DNA of 64,000 nucleotides from Chitinibacter sp. SCUT-21 (GTDB lineage: Bacteria > Pseudomonadota > Gammaproteobacteria > Burkholderiales > Chitinibacteraceae): the NCBI GenBank assembly GCA_041874755.1, contig CP102611.1, forward strand, positions 2,480,001-2,544,000. The letters are read 5' to 3'. Within the stretch, counting starts at the first letter, position 1. Each line of letters begins with the position of its first letter. The position numbers and the translations under genes were made by a program. The notes beneath the pieces were generated by a model. That model was not told the DNA's origin. It ran no database searches and saw only the letters and a program-made list of their open reading frames with translations. Of the stretch, positions 26,423 through 35,231 are shown in pieces.

Positions 26423-27679
26423 TTAATGCGGGCTCAGACCATCGCTCAGCGACATTCGATACGCGCGCCAGGCGGGGATGGCGCCGATTAGAAAGCCGGC
26501 GAGCAAGGTCGCGGCGATCAGTTGCCATTCGAGTGGGCTGGGCGCGTTGATGGCGATATTCAGGCTATATACCTCGCGCAGTATTGGCTTGCAGGCCAAT
26601 AGCAAAGCATAGAGTAGGGCAATACCTGCGGTGATGCCTGCGCTAACTAGTAGTAAAGTCTCGCCCATGACCAGCGCAAAAATCTGCCACGCGCGTGCGC
26701 CGACTGAGCGCAAGATCGCCATTTCACGCCGCCGCTCGTTTAAGCCCGTCAGCAGTGCGGTCAGCATGCCCATCAGCCCGATCACCAGTACAAAGCCCGA
26801 TACGACGGCGAGCGCTTGCTCGGCAATGCGCATTAGCTGCCACAGCTCAGACAGCGCCACGCCGGGCATAATCGCCATCAGCGTTTCGTCGGTGTATTGA
26901 TTCACTGCGCGTTGGTAGCTAAAAATCGCCGTGCGCGATTTGAGCCCAACATAAAACGCGGTGATGCTGCTTGGCGGTGGCAGGGCGCGATTTTCGTCGG
27001 CGGCCAACACGCCTGTGCTCGATAGCAGCGATGCGCTACCCGATTCCCAGCCTTCGTGAATTGCGGTCAGGCCGTCGAGCGACACATGCACCGTGTCGTC
27101 GACCGGCGTGCCAGTGGGCGCGAGTATGCCGACGACGGTGAAGGGTTGGTCGCTGTGTTCCGACATTGCGCCTTCACCGCTACCGTGCGTTAGCACGATT
27201 TTTTGCCCTAGCTTATAGCCCATTTTGCTGGCGACGTGCGCGCCGAGCACGGCTTCATGCGTCTTTGCGAAAGGCTGGCCCTTGCTAAATTGCAAAGCCG
27301 AGTTTTCGCTGTAGCGCAGGTATTTAAAATAGTCGCCCGTCGTGCCAAGCACCGCAAAGCCGTGGTGGCTGTCGCCGAGCGAGACGGGAATCGTCCACGC
27401 CACGCGGCGATCTTTGGCCAGCGCTTGGTAGCTGTCCCAGCCGATATTATTGGTTGCGCTGCCGACGCGGAACACGCTGTACAGCAGCAATTGCACCGAG
27501 CCGGTGCGCGCGCCGACGATCAGATCGGTGCCGCTGACGGTATTGGCAAAGCTATTGCGTGCCTCGCTGCGTAGGCGCTCGACGCCGAGCAACATCAGCA
27601 CCGACAGTGCGACGGTCAGCACTGAGAGCAATACGGTGAGGCGGCGGTTGAGCAGACTGTTCAACGCGATTTTAAACAT
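26423..27679 (-). CDS. ABC transporter permease, FtsX/MacB type (zrg-like operon)
   Basis: A 418-residue permease with one N-terminal helix (NRRLTVLLSVLTVALSVLML), a periplasmic MacB-like core of about 230 residues, and three helices at the end, the arrangement of LolC/E and MacB. The motif RRREMAILRSVGARAWQIFA before the third helix is the FtsX signature. Such proteins drive mechanical work in the periplasm rather than substrate passage across the membrane. ATG 27679 overlaps the ATPase stop by 8 bp. Together with DUF2796 and DUF3299 genes this resembles Vibrio ZrgC, part of a zinc-regulated locus. Confidence 0.88.
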   Translation of the reverse strand: MFKIALNSLLNRRLTVLLSVLTVALSVLMLLGVERLRSEARNSFANTVSGTDLIVGARTGSVQLLLYSVFRVGSATNNIGWDSYQALAKDRRVAWTIPVSLGDSHHGFAVLGTTGDYFKYLRYSENSALQFSKGQPFAKTHEAVLGAHVASKMGYKLGQKIVLTHGSGEGAMSEHSDQPFTVVGILAPTGTPVDDTVHVSLDGLTAIHEGWESGSASLLSSTGVLAADENRALPPPSSITAFYVGLKSRTAIFSYQRAVNQYTDETLMAIMPGVALSELWQLMRIAEQALAVVSGFVLVIGLMGMLTALLTGLNERRREMAILRSVGARAWQIFALVMGETLLLVSAGITAGIALLYALLLACKPILREVYSLNIAINAPSPLEWQLIAATLLAGFLIGAIPAWRAYRMSLSDGLSPH

Positions 27680-28400
27680 GGCAGCCTCCTGCGGTGTTAA
27701 TCGCACTCAGGCTAACGCTGCGATCAAACGCCGCGGCCAATTGCGGGTCGTGGCTGACCATCAGCACGGCGGTGTTGTGCTCATGCGCGCATTCAAACAG
27801 CAGTTCGATAAAGGCGCTGCGGCGCTCAGCGTCGAGCGCCGAGGTTGGCTCGTCGGCAATCAAAATTTCCGGCGCACCGATCAGTGCGCGTGCCAGCGCG
27901 ACGCGTTGTTGCTGGCCGACCGACAGCTCGCTAACCGGGCGCTGCAAATAAGCTGTTAGGTCTAGCCGTTCGAGCAAGTGCAAAGCTTGTGCCTTGGCGG
28001 TACCAGAAAATTGCTCCGCGCGCGTGCGGCGAAGTTTGGAGAACTGGCACGACAGCAACACATTGTCGAGCACCGACAAATAGCTGAGTAAATTAAATTG
28101 CTGAAACACATAGCCAAGGTGATCGGCACGAAAATGATCGCGTTGCGGGCCGGAGAGCGCGGCCAAATCCTGCCCCAAAATCGTTACCGAGCCTTGCTGC
28201 GGCAAATGAATGCCGGTGAGTAAAGAGAGCAAAGTACTTTTGCCGCTGCCGCTTGGCCCATGCAAAAACAGCCGCTCGCCTGCCGCAAGGCTAAAACTAG
28301 GAATGGCCAGCGTGGGCTGCGTGGCGCCACGCCAAGTAAATTGCAGATTGCTCAGCTCGATTAACAACGCGATGATCCTTGTTGGGCGCGGGCGGGGCAT
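27672..28400 (-). CDS. ABC transporter ATP-binding protein (LolD/MacB type, zrg-like operon)
   Basis: An ATPase of about 231-242 residues: Walker A GPSGSGKST, Q-loop YVFQQFNLL, signature LSVGQQQRVALARAL, Walker B ILIADEPTSALD and H-loop VMVSHD. It pairs with the overlapping FtsX-type permease. The first ATG (28400) gives an odd Arg/Pro-rich extension. A TTG at 28367 has AAGGA about 8 nt upstream and starts just before IELSNLQFTW, the usual family start, so TTG may be the true start. The partner genes suggest a role in periplasmic metal handling. Confidence 0.9.
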   Translation of the reverse strand: MPRPRPTRIIALLIELSNLQFTWRGATQPTLAIPSFSLAAGERLFLHGPSGSGKSTLLSLLTGIHLPQQGSVTILGQDLAALSGPQRDHFRADHLGYVFQQFNLLSYLSVLDNVLLSCQFSKLRRTRAEQFSGTAKAQALHLLERLDLTAYLQRPVSELSVGQQQRVALARALIGAPEILIADEPTSALDAERRSAFIELLFECAHEHNTAVLMVSHDPQLAAAFDRSVSLSAINTAGGCHV

Positions 28401-28427
28401 GCGCGCCGCCCTGCAAACTGATGAGGC

Positions 28428-28922
28428 TTATTTCAAATTCAAATCTTGCGCTGGCTTGAGCTTGATTTGTTTTTGCCCCTGCGCCGTGGCGATATTGGCG
28501 TTCAGGTTTTTAAATTTCGGAAAATTTTTCCACAGCGGCAGCGCAACGCTGCTGGGCACGCTGGCGCAAGTGAATTGATATTCGGCGCTAATATCGCTGT
28601 GCTCGCCTTTTTTAAAGCTGGGCATCGTCACCACGGGTGCGGCGGCTTTGCATTGCGCTGTGGCGGCGGGCGCGAATAATAATTCGGCTTTGTTCAATTG
28701 CTCGGTCACGGTTTTAAGCTTGGCTTTTTCCGCATCGGTTTTCGGTGCACGCTCAAAGCCGAGCAAATTATCGGCTGGGCTTTCGAGTGTAATCAGCAAA
28801 GTTTTGCCATCAATCGCCACGTCGATTTCGGCTGCGCCATGCACGTGGGCGCCGTGACTGTGTTCTTTAGCAATAGAGAGTAGGGGTATTGCCATGCAGG
28901 CAACAGCAATTAAGCGTTTCAT
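28428..28922 (-). CDS. DUF2796 periplasmic protein, ZrgA-like
   Basis: A 164-residue secreted protein. A signal peptide (LIAVACMAIPLLSIA) is followed by the His-rich start KEHSHGAHVHGAAEIDVA, typical of DUF2796 and likely to bind zinc. In Vibrio cholerae a protein of this family, ZrgA, belongs to a zinc-repressed locus with an ABC ATPase and permease; I recall this and could not check it. Two cysteines (AQCKAA, FTCASV) lie in the second half. It sits between the DUF3299 gene and the ATPase gene, 27 bp before the latter. A small hairpin (GTGATT with AATCAC, 28947-28965) lies upstream. Confidence 0.85.
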   Translation of the reverse strand: MKRLIAVACMAIPLLSIAKEHSHGAHVHGAAEIDVAIDGKTLLITLESPADNLLGFERAPKTDAEKAKLKTVTEQLNKAELLFAPAATAQCKAAAPVVTMPSFKKGEHSDISAEYQFTCASVPSSVALPLWKNFPKFKNLNANIATAQGQKQIKLKPAQDLNLK

Positions 28923-28985
28923 ATCGATACCTTGTGGTGGCCGACAGTGATTGATAAAAAATCACCTTGGCTGCGAAAAGTTGAA

Positions 28986-29645
28986 TTATTTACCAGTAGC
29001 TTTTTTGTATTCGCGTACTTCGTTAGCAGCCAGCGTATAGCCAACAGGCACATCGCTCGCGCCGTCGGCCAAGCTTAAATTGGCGGTGGATGACTTAATC
29101 GCCAATTTGCCGCTGACGGTGACTGCAGCAAATAAATTACTTTGCTCATAGCCTTTCGGGTATTGCACGACGATCAGCTGATTTGGCGGTGGCGCAGGCA
29201 CGTGAATACAGGCGCCAATCACCGGCACCAGTAAAAACTCGACGACTTTTTTGCCATTTTGCTTCAGTGGCAAGAGGTAGCCATCGATTTCCACCACTTG
29301 GTTATTCAGTGCCGGAATCATTTCCTTGGTACGCTTTTTCTCAAAAGCTTCGATCTCAGCGATCAGCGGTTTTAGATCGCTGTAGTTTTCTTTGATCAGC
29401 TTGATGTCATTTTGCGTTAAATCGGACGCTTTGAGCTTGCCGTTGTCGAGCATGATTTTGAGCTCGCGCTGCTGCACCGCGCGCATCAGACGAGTTTTTT
29501 CGTCTTGGCTCATTTTATTCACGGTGGCACGCAAGGTCGGCGAATCGGGTTGCAGGTCGGACCATTTAATATTTTTAACGTCGTTCGCCCATGTATTGAG
29601 CGAGAAGACGGTGAGAGCAATCAGTAGTAATTGACGAAACTTCAT
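28986..29645 (-). CDS. DUF3299 periplasmic protein (zrg-like operon)
   Basis: A 219-residue secreted protein with signal peptide LLIALTVFSLNTWA. Residues about 100-200 match DUF3299: NQVVEIDGYLLPL, VVEFLLVPVIGACIHVPAPP with a Cys and His, and PPNQLIVVQYPKG. The function is unknown; the family is repeatedly found with DUF2796 and MacB-like transporters. It is the first gene of the four-gene minus-strand operon, so the promoter should lie at about 29650-29720, where an imperfect palindrome is present. Confidence 0.85.
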   Translation of the reverse strand: MKFRQLLLIALTVFSLNTWANDVKNIKWSDLQPDSPTLRATVNKMSQDEKTRLMRAVQQRELKIMLDNGKLKASDLTQNDIKLIKENYSDLKPLIAEIEAFEKKRTKEMIPALNNQVVEIDGYLLPLKQNGKKVVEFLLVPVIGACIHVPAPPPNQLIVVQYPKGYEQSNLFAAVTVSGKLAIKSSTANLSLADGASDVPVGYTLAANEVREYKKATGK

Positions 29646-29677
29646 CGCCTTTCCTTTCTATAAAATTCAGCTGGTAT

Positions 29678-29692
29678 TGTAACTAAGTTGCA
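29678..29692. promoter_or_regulatory. Candidate operator upstream of the zrg-like operon
   Basis: TGTAAC-TAA-GTTGCA is a near-perfect inverted repeat (one mismatch per half) 33 bp before the first gene. It has the AT-rich dyad shape of Zur or Fur-family sites but matches the known enterobacterial Zur consensus only in part. Confidence 0.3.
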
Positions 29693-29729
29693 TTTGTTTG
29701 TGCGCTGTTTTGCGCATTAGTTCCAAGAT

Positions 29730-30434
29730 TTATTGCGCAGCAATCGGGGGTGGGTTGCGAAACAACTGTTGATAGCGCGGTAATGAGCCGTCTTTTTGCA
29801 TGCTTTTTAGTGCGCTACTTAATTGGCGGGCGAGGGGCTGGTGCCGTGGTAAAAGCCAAAGATGCGTAGTTAAATGGGTAAATTCACTTAAAACTAGTGC
29901 AGGTTTGGCTTGGGTAAACTCGGCATCTGGCGGAATACCGGCCGATAAAATACACACATCAATGCGCCGCGCTTTCAGCATCCGTACACAGGCGCTCGCG
30001 CTATCACTGGGGCTTAATGGGCTGCGCTGCTGTAATTGATTTTCCACTAACACTACGCCACGGATATAGCCCACTTTTCGTCCGTAAAGCTCGGACCATT
30101 GCGTGATTTTGAGCTCGCGCGTAATGGCAAATACGGGCAGGCTAAAAAAGCTGGGTTCAACACGCAGAGCGCTTGGATTCTGTTTCGCGAATTCGCCGGT
30201 GCGACCGGCATCACCGTCAAAATGCCCCGCCTTGAATTCGAGTTCAGCACGTTTGGCTGGGCGAAACACTAACTGTACTGGGGTATGGATACGGGCAAAT
30301 AGGTCGTTGATAAATCGTACTTGCACCTGGCCGGTCGGCGATTCTAAGGGCACGATCGTGACGAGCTTAATCGGGCCTTGGGCCAGACTAAGGGTGCTAA
30401 AGCTCAAGAACAATAAAGCACTGAATACGCGCAT
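29730..30434 (-). CDS. Periplasmic SBP_bac_3-like binding protein
   Basis: A 234-residue secreted protein with signal peptide VFSALLFLSFSTLSLAQG. The body resembles solute-binding family 3 proteins: QVRFINDLFARIHTPVQLVF, FKAGHFDGDAGRTGEFAKQN, YGRKVGYIRGVVLVEN and LPRYQQLFR. There is no transporter gene beside it, so it may be an orphan binding protein, as often seen in this group of stand-alone family 3 proteins with unknown ligand. ATG 30434 gives the cleaner signal peptide; 30446 is also in frame. It lies 85 bp upstream of the zrg-like operon on the same strand. Confidence 0.72.
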   Translation of the reverse strand: MRVFSALLFLSFSTLSLAQGPIKLVTIVPLESPTGQVQVRFINDLFARIHTPVQLVFRPAKRAELEFKAGHFDGDAGRTGEFAKQNPSALRVEPSFFSLPVFAITRELKITQWSELYGRKVGYIRGVVLVENQLQQRSPLSPSDSASACVRMLKARRIDVCILSAGIPPDAEFTQAKPALVLSEFTHLTTHLWLLPRHQPLARQLSSALKSMQKDGSLPRYQQLFRNPPPIAAQ

Positions 30435-30493
30435 CAGGCAAAACACAGCAACAAGATGGTCTAGTTATAGGTTTTTTGCTGATGCGCTGCTGA

Positions 30494-31258
30494 TTAATCG
30501 ATTAAGTTGCGACGAAATAGCCAGTGTGTTTCGCTACTTTCATCGCGCTCGAATCGGTAGCCTTCAAGGTCAAAGTCTTTTAGCTCGTCGGCATTTTGAA
30601 TCTGATTCAGCGCTGCGTAGCGCACCATCAAACCGCGCGCGCGTTTGGCATAAAAGCTGATGATTTTATATTTGCCGCCTTTAAAGTCTTCAAACACAGG
30701 GGTGATTAAACGCGCGTTCAGTAGCTTGGGTTTAACTGATTTAAAGTACTCGTCGCTAGCCAGATTGACCACGGTTTTGTGTTCAAGCGCATTGATCGTG
30801 TCGGTAATGCGCGTGCCCCAAAACTCATACAGGTTTTTGCCGCGTGGGTTGGCCAAACGCGTTCCCATTTCCAAACGGTACGGTTGCATTAAGTCGAGTG
30901 GGCGTAATAAGCCGTACAGCCCCGACAAAATGCGCAAATGCTGACTTAAGTAATCCAGCTGCTGCGCGTTCATGCTGTTCGCCGCCAAGCCTTCGTACAC
31001 ATCGCCCATAAATGCTAGTACCGCTTGCTTGGCATTGCTGGGGTTAAATTCAGGTAGCCAGCTGTGATAGCGGCCGACGTTGAGAACCGCTAATTCGTCG
31101 GAAATCTTCATCAGCTCGGCAATCTCGGCTGGGGATTTTTTGCGCAACACGTCGATCAAGAGTTGCGATTCGGCTAGAAAATCGGGTTGGCTAAATTGCG
31201 GCGTCGTCGGTGCGGTGGTGTAATCCAGCGTTTTGGCTGGCGAAATAAGCATTAGCAT
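30494..31258 (-). CDS. yaaA: Peroxide stress protein YaaA
   Basis: A 254-residue protein of the YaaA/DUF328 family. The start MLMLISPAKTLDYTTAPTTP is diagnostic. Further matches are FMGDVYEGLAA near residue 84, LRILSGLYGLLRPLD near 108, and PYRLEMGTRLANPRGKNLYE near 125. In E. coli YaaA lowers free iron during peroxide stress and binds DNA; this is known for the family and not shown here. It is on the minus strand, upstream of the binding-protein gene, with a separate likely promoter. Confidence 0.94.
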   Translation of the reverse strand: MLMLISPAKTLDYTTAPTTPQFSQPDFLAESQLLIDVLRKKSPAEIAELMKISDELAVLNVGRYHSWLPEFNPSNAKQAVLAFMGDVYEGLAANSMNAQQLDYLSQHLRILSGLYGLLRPLDLMQPYRLEMGTRLANPRGKNLYEFWGTRITDTINALEHKTVVNLASDEYFKSVKPKLLNARLITPVFEDFKGGKYKIISFYAKRARGLMVRYAALNQIQNADELKDFDLEGYRFERDESSETHWLFRRNLID

Positions 31259-31325
31259 TTTTAGAGGGTATATGAATAAAGGCCAATACTAGATTGGCCT
31301 TGGGGTTGATACATGCAAGAGTATA

Positions 31326-31943
31326 TTAGTTGACGTCAACGCCCGCGTCGCGCAGACGAGCGGCAAGTTCCATGGCGGTTTTGACCTGCATTTTTTCTAA
31401 AATACGCGCGCGGTGCACTTCGACCGTTTTCATCGAAATCGACAAATCATCGGCGATTTGTTTATTCAGGCGACCTGTTAGGATCAATTTCATCACTTCG
31501 GTTTCACGTGGGGTGAGGCAAGCCAGACGCTCGCCGACCGCAGTGCGGTTTTCCCATTCGCTGCGATTCATTTGATCCATCGACAGGCAGCCTTCGACCA
31601 AGTCGACGATATCGTTATCGGAAAACGGTTTTTCAATAAAATCAGCCGCGCCTTGTTTGAGCGCCGCCACCGCCATCGGCACATCGCCGTGGCCGGTGAG
31701 GAATACGACTGGTGGCGTGTAGGAATGTTCTTGCAGCTTGCTAAAAAGCTCCATGCCGCCCATGCCCGGCATGCGCACGTCGAGAATCAGGCAGCCAAAT
31801 TGATCTGGGTTGTATTGCGCGAGCAACTCTTCGGCGCTGGCAAACAGCTGAACGGAATGATTTCGCGTTGAAAACAACCACGACAGCGCGTCGCGGATAG
31901 CGTCGTCGTCATCAACAATGGCAATGTGGCGATTAAGGCTCAT
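31326..31943 (-). CDS. FixJ/TtrR-type response regulator
   Basis: A 205-residue two-domain regulator. The receiver domain has the acid pair in HIAIVDDDDAIRD, phospho-Asp in CLILDVRMPGMGGMEL, TG in VVFLTGHGDVPM and lysine in DFIEKPFSD. A LuxR-type helix-turn-helix follows (CLTPRETEVMKLILTGRLNK, ISMKTVEVHRARI). The GHGDVPMAV segment is common in FixJ, TtrR and DctR-like regulators of anaerobic or C4-acid metabolism. It overlaps the kinase gene by 11 bp and is its partner. Confidence 0.9.
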   Translation of the reverse strand: MSLNRHIAIVDDDDAIRDALSWLFSTRNHSVQLFASAEELLAQYNPDQFGCLILDVRMPGMGGMELFSKLQEHSYTPPVVFLTGHGDVPMAVAALKQGAADFIEKPFSDNDIVDLVEGCLSMDQMNRSEWENRTAVGERLACLTPRETEVMKLILTGRLNKQIADDLSISMKTVEVHRARILEKMQVKTAMELAARLRDAGVDVN

Positions 31944-34239
31944 AAGCTTCGCTCTCTATAGAAAGTGGCAGTGTAAAGTGAAAACAGCTTCCGCCCAAGG
32001 GGTTTGCTTCAACCCACAGGCGGCCTTGATGGTGTTCGATGATCGAGCGGCAAATATTCAAGCCCATCCCCATGCCGCTACTCTTGGTGGTATAGAACGG
32101 TTTGAATAATTGTTCCATTTGCTCGGTGCTAATCCCTGGGCCGCGATCGGTGATCGCCACGGCCAGCATATCGTCTTCGCGGGTGACTTTGACATCCAGT
32201 GTACGCTGTTTCACCGGTGTATCAGCCATCGCTTCAATCGCATTTTTCATCAGGTTGAAAATCACTTGTTCTAGCATCACCGCATCGGCGTAGATCGGCG
32301 GAAAAGTGCGTGTGTCGCTGACGCTGAGTTTTACCTGCGATTTTTTGATCTCGGCATTCAGCAGTGTTTGTACCGTTTCGAGCAAATCCCTGAGCTCGCA
32401 ACGCTTGCGATGCGGCGCACGGCGTTGCACAAATTCGCGAATCCCGCGAATAATTTGCCCCGCGCGTTTGGCTTGCACCGCCATTTTTTCAATCGCTTGA
32501 TCGAGCTGGGCAATATTGGGCTCTTTTTGCGAGAGTACATTGCGGCAGCCGGTGGCATAGCTGGCAATCGCGGCGAGCGGTTGATTGAGTTCGTGCGCGA
32601 GGCTGGATGCCATTTCACCCATGCTGATGAGTCGCGTGGTTTGTTGCAATTGTTCTTTTTGCTGGCGCTCGTTTTCTTGTGCTGTTTTTAGCATCGTGAT
32701 GTCGGTGGCGATTTCCAGCCAGACCTCCGAGCCGTCGACCCATACGCTACTGCGGCTTTTTACTTGATACCAATGCTGGTTGAAGTCATCAAACCATTCG
32801 CTGTCGACTGGTGCACCTTTATTGCGGCGAACAAACGGAATATTGCAATAGCGTCCGTGACGCTCAGGAATATTAAACGCTCGATCAAAATGGCGATTCG
32901 ACAGTAATAACTCGCCCGTATTGGCATCGCTGACCGAAACCGCGGCATCCAAGCCATTGAGTACGGCAACGAAACGCTCGTGCGAAGCTTGCAGCGCCTC
33001 GCGTTCACGCTGCAATTCGGTAATATCATAAATCGCGCTAATCCAGCCGGTATGCACGCCTTCACCGTCGATCAGTTTGGCTGCATATAGCCGCACGTCA
33101 AAACGCTCGCCATTGCTGCGCATAAAACGCATCTGATAGCCGGTCGAATCGGCTCGGCCATTTAAAATGGCCCGATAAATGGCCATGCATTGCTCAATAT
33201 CTTCGGGTGGCCAGTAGGGCATAGGGTGTGAGGCACCAATTAGGCTTTCTTGGCTGTAGCCCACCATTTCACAGAAAGCGCGGTTGGCATAAAACAGCCG
33301 CCCCTCTAAATCCATTGCCCGAATACCCGTGACGAGCGAGTTTTCCATTGATTCGCGTAGGGCTTGCTCTTGGCGTAATTTCGCTTCGGTGTTTTGCCGC
33401 TCTTTAATGTGACGACGCAGAGCCCATGTTGATGCCAGCATCAAGATTGAGAGTGCAGCAACCACCACGGTTAATGAGGTTTGCCAATTATTGCGTTTTT
33501 GCTCGTAAATATGCGCGGTTAGCGCCAATTTGTTGGGCGGCCAGTCCAGTTGAATGCTGCTGCTTTGCTGGCTAGCGTCATAAGAGCGATCAAAACGGCC
33601 GGCGATGAATTTTTGCTGATCCCATAGGCTAATTTGATAGCGCTGGGCAATCCACCATGGCACTTGTTGTTGCAGCATGGTGCGCAAATTGAGCTGCGCA
33701 ATCAGTACATGTCGACCACTGTAATTAAGCTTGATTGGTACTGCGATGGCTAAAATCGGGGTTTCGGGATCGTTGAGAATAATTTTGCTAAAACTACTCG
33801 ACTCTCCCGCTAAGATTTTTTCACGAATTTCCGCAATGTATGGATGCCGAAAATCGGGCAGTCTTTCGATTTTTTGCTCGGGTTCCCGCCAACGCTCTTG
33901 GCCTGTTTCATCGATGTATTCTAGCGAAATGATCTCGGGTGAGTCTTCGCGCAATGACAGCGTGCGGGCGGTAAACTCAGCCGATGCAAGCCCATCGGTG
34001 GCCATGCTGGCGGCCACCGTTCGTAATTGATGCGTGAAATTGTCTACCCGGGTATTGAGCGCCTGTTTTTGCCACAGCAAGTCTTGTGTGAGGCTGTGCT
34101 GACGTGCGGAATGCTCACTGTATGCGCTGGCAATTAAAAACAAAGCGAGCGCTAAACTAAATAGCGCTGCCGCGAAAGATGGAAGAGTGAGCAACCAGCG
34201 GGATGTAGCTGGGTTCTGCGATGCATGCTGTCTAAGCAC
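31933..34239 (-). CDS. PAS-domain sensor histidine kinase
   Basis: A 768-residue membrane kinase. Helix 1 (residues about 22-42) and helix 2 (about 255-275, TVVVAALSILMLASTWAL) border a periplasmic sensor domain of about 210 residues. Two PAS domains follow (FYANRAFCEMVGYSQESLIG; VLNGLDAAVSVSDANTGELL), then HisKA with SLAHELNQPLAAIASYA and HATPase with NLMKNAIEAM and SGMGMGLNICRSI. HELNQPL is the box found in DctB, FixL and TtrS kinases. The start overlaps the upstream dehydrogenase stop by 8 bp. The signal is unknown; the linked dehydrogenase hints at lactate, pyruvate or another organic acid. Confidence 0.9.
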   Translation of the reverse strand: MLRQHASQNPATSRWLLTLPSFAAALFSLALALFLIASAYSEHSARQHSLTQDLLWQKQALNTRVDNFTHQLRTVAASMATDGLASAEFTARTLSLREDSPEIISLEYIDETGQERWREPEQKIERLPDFRHPYIAEIREKILAGESSSFSKIILNDPETPILAIAVPIKLNYSGRHVLIAQLNLRTMLQQQVPWWIAQRYQISLWDQQKFIAGRFDRSYDASQQSSSIQLDWPPNKLALTAHIYEQKRNNWQTSLTVVVAALSILMLASTWALRRHIKERQNTEAKLRQEQALRESMENSLVTGIRAMDLEGRLFYANRAFCEMVGYSQESLIGASHPMPYWPPEDIEQCMAIYRAILNGRADSTGYQMRFMRSNGERFDVRLYAAKLIDGEGVHTGWISAIYDITELQREREALQASHERFVAVLNGLDAAVSVSDANTGELLLSNRHFDRAFNIPERHGRYCNIPFVRRNKGAPVDSEWFDDFNQHWYQVKSRSSVWVDGSEVWLEIATDITMLKTAQENERQQKEQLQQTTRLISMGEMASSLAHELNQPLAAIASYATGCRNVLSQKEPNIAQLDQAIEKMAVQAKRAGQIIRGIREFVQRRAPHRKRCELRDLLETVQTLLNAEIKKSQVKLSVSDTRTFPPIYADAVMLEQVIFNLMKNAIEAMADTPVKQRTLDVKVTREDDMLAVAITDRGPGISTEQMEQLFKPFYTTKSSGMGMGLNICRSIIEHHQGRLWVEANPLGGSCFHFTLPLSIESEAYEP

Positions 34240-35227
34240 TCAATTTAACCTCATTGACCAAGGCTTGTCCTGCGGCAAAGTCGCTGATGTTTTGCAAGGT
34301 GGTCGTGGCGATATTTTTGAGCGCTTCATCCGTTAAATAGCCCTGGTGCGATGTAATCAAGACATTTGGGAATGTCGTTAAGCGTGCCAAGATATCATCT
34401 TTGAGTACACTGTCGGAAAGGTCTTCAAAAAAGACGCCTTCTTCGTGTTCGTACACATCCAAACCCAGCCCACCAATTTGCCCTGATTTTAATGCTGAAA
34501 TCGCCGCACGGGTATCGATCAAACCGCCGCGACTGGTGTTGAGGATGATGACTCCGTGCTTCATCGTGGCCAGTGAAGTGGCGTTAATCATGTGATGCGT
34601 GCTTTCGAGTAATGGGGTATGCAGAGAAATAATATCCGCATTGGCCATGACTTCTTCTTGCGACATAAATGTGCAATCAACATCGCATTGTTTGGGCGGG
34701 TAGGGGTCATACGCGAGCACTTTACAGCCAAAGCCACGCGCAATCCGTGCCGTGGCAAGACCTATTTTACCTGCGCCTAAAATACCAAAGGTTTTGCCAT
34801 GGATATTGAAGCCTTCCAAACCTTCAAGTAGGAAATTACCTTCACGTACGCGATTGTATGCGCGGTGCGTTTTGCGACTTAAGCTTAGCAATAGGGCAAA
34901 TACGTGTTCCGCGACGGCTTCGGGTGAGTAGGCTGGAACGCGGGTGACTTTGATGCCAAATTCGGCAGCAGCCGCCAAATCGACGCCATTAAAGCCTGCG
35001 CAGCGCAGCGCAATCAGCTTAACGCCCAATTTGGCGAGTCGAGAAATGGTTTTATGATCGAGTTTGTCATTTACAAACGGGCAAACCACGTCAAAATCTT
35101 CGGCCAATGGCGCGGTGTGGGCGCCAAGGCGTTCTTCAAAAAAAACCAGCTCGTGGCCAAATTGTGCGTTAGCAGCTTCAAGCGTTGAGCGATCGAATCT
35201 TTTGCTATCAAAAATGGCCACGCGCAT
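34232..35227 (-). CDS. D-2-hydroxyacid dehydrogenase (D-lactate dehydrogenase type)
   Basis: A 331-residue NAD-dependent dehydrogenase like fermentative LdhA. Visible marks: FGILGAGKIGLATARIARGF (nucleotide-binding GXGXXG), LRCAGFNGVDL with the substrate Arg/Asn region, HTPLLESTHHMINA, NTSRGGLIDT with the catalytic Arg region, the Glu in YEHEEGVFFED, and SHQGYLTDEAL with the catalytic His. The pattern MRVAIFDSKRFDR at the start also fits LdhA. It reduces pyruvate to D-lactate in fermentation. Being first in an overlapping operon with a sensor kinase and regulator is unusual. Confidence 0.9.
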   Translation of the reverse strand: MRVAIFDSKRFDRSTLEAANAQFGHELVFFEERLGAHTAPLAEDFDVVCPFVNDKLDHKTISRLAKLGVKLIALRCAGFNGVDLAAAAEFGIKVTRVPAYSPEAVAEHVFALLLSLSRKTHRAYNRVREGNFLLEGLEGFNIHGKTFGILGAGKIGLATARIARGFGCKVLAYDPYPPKQCDVDCTFMSQEEVMANADIISLHTPLLESTHHMINATSLATMKHGVIILNTSRGGLIDTRAAISALKSGQIGGLGLDVYEHEEGVFFEDLSDSVLKDDILARLTTFPNVLITSHQGYLTDEALKNIATTTLQNISDFAAGQALVNEVKLSA

Positions 35228-35231
35228 GGGC

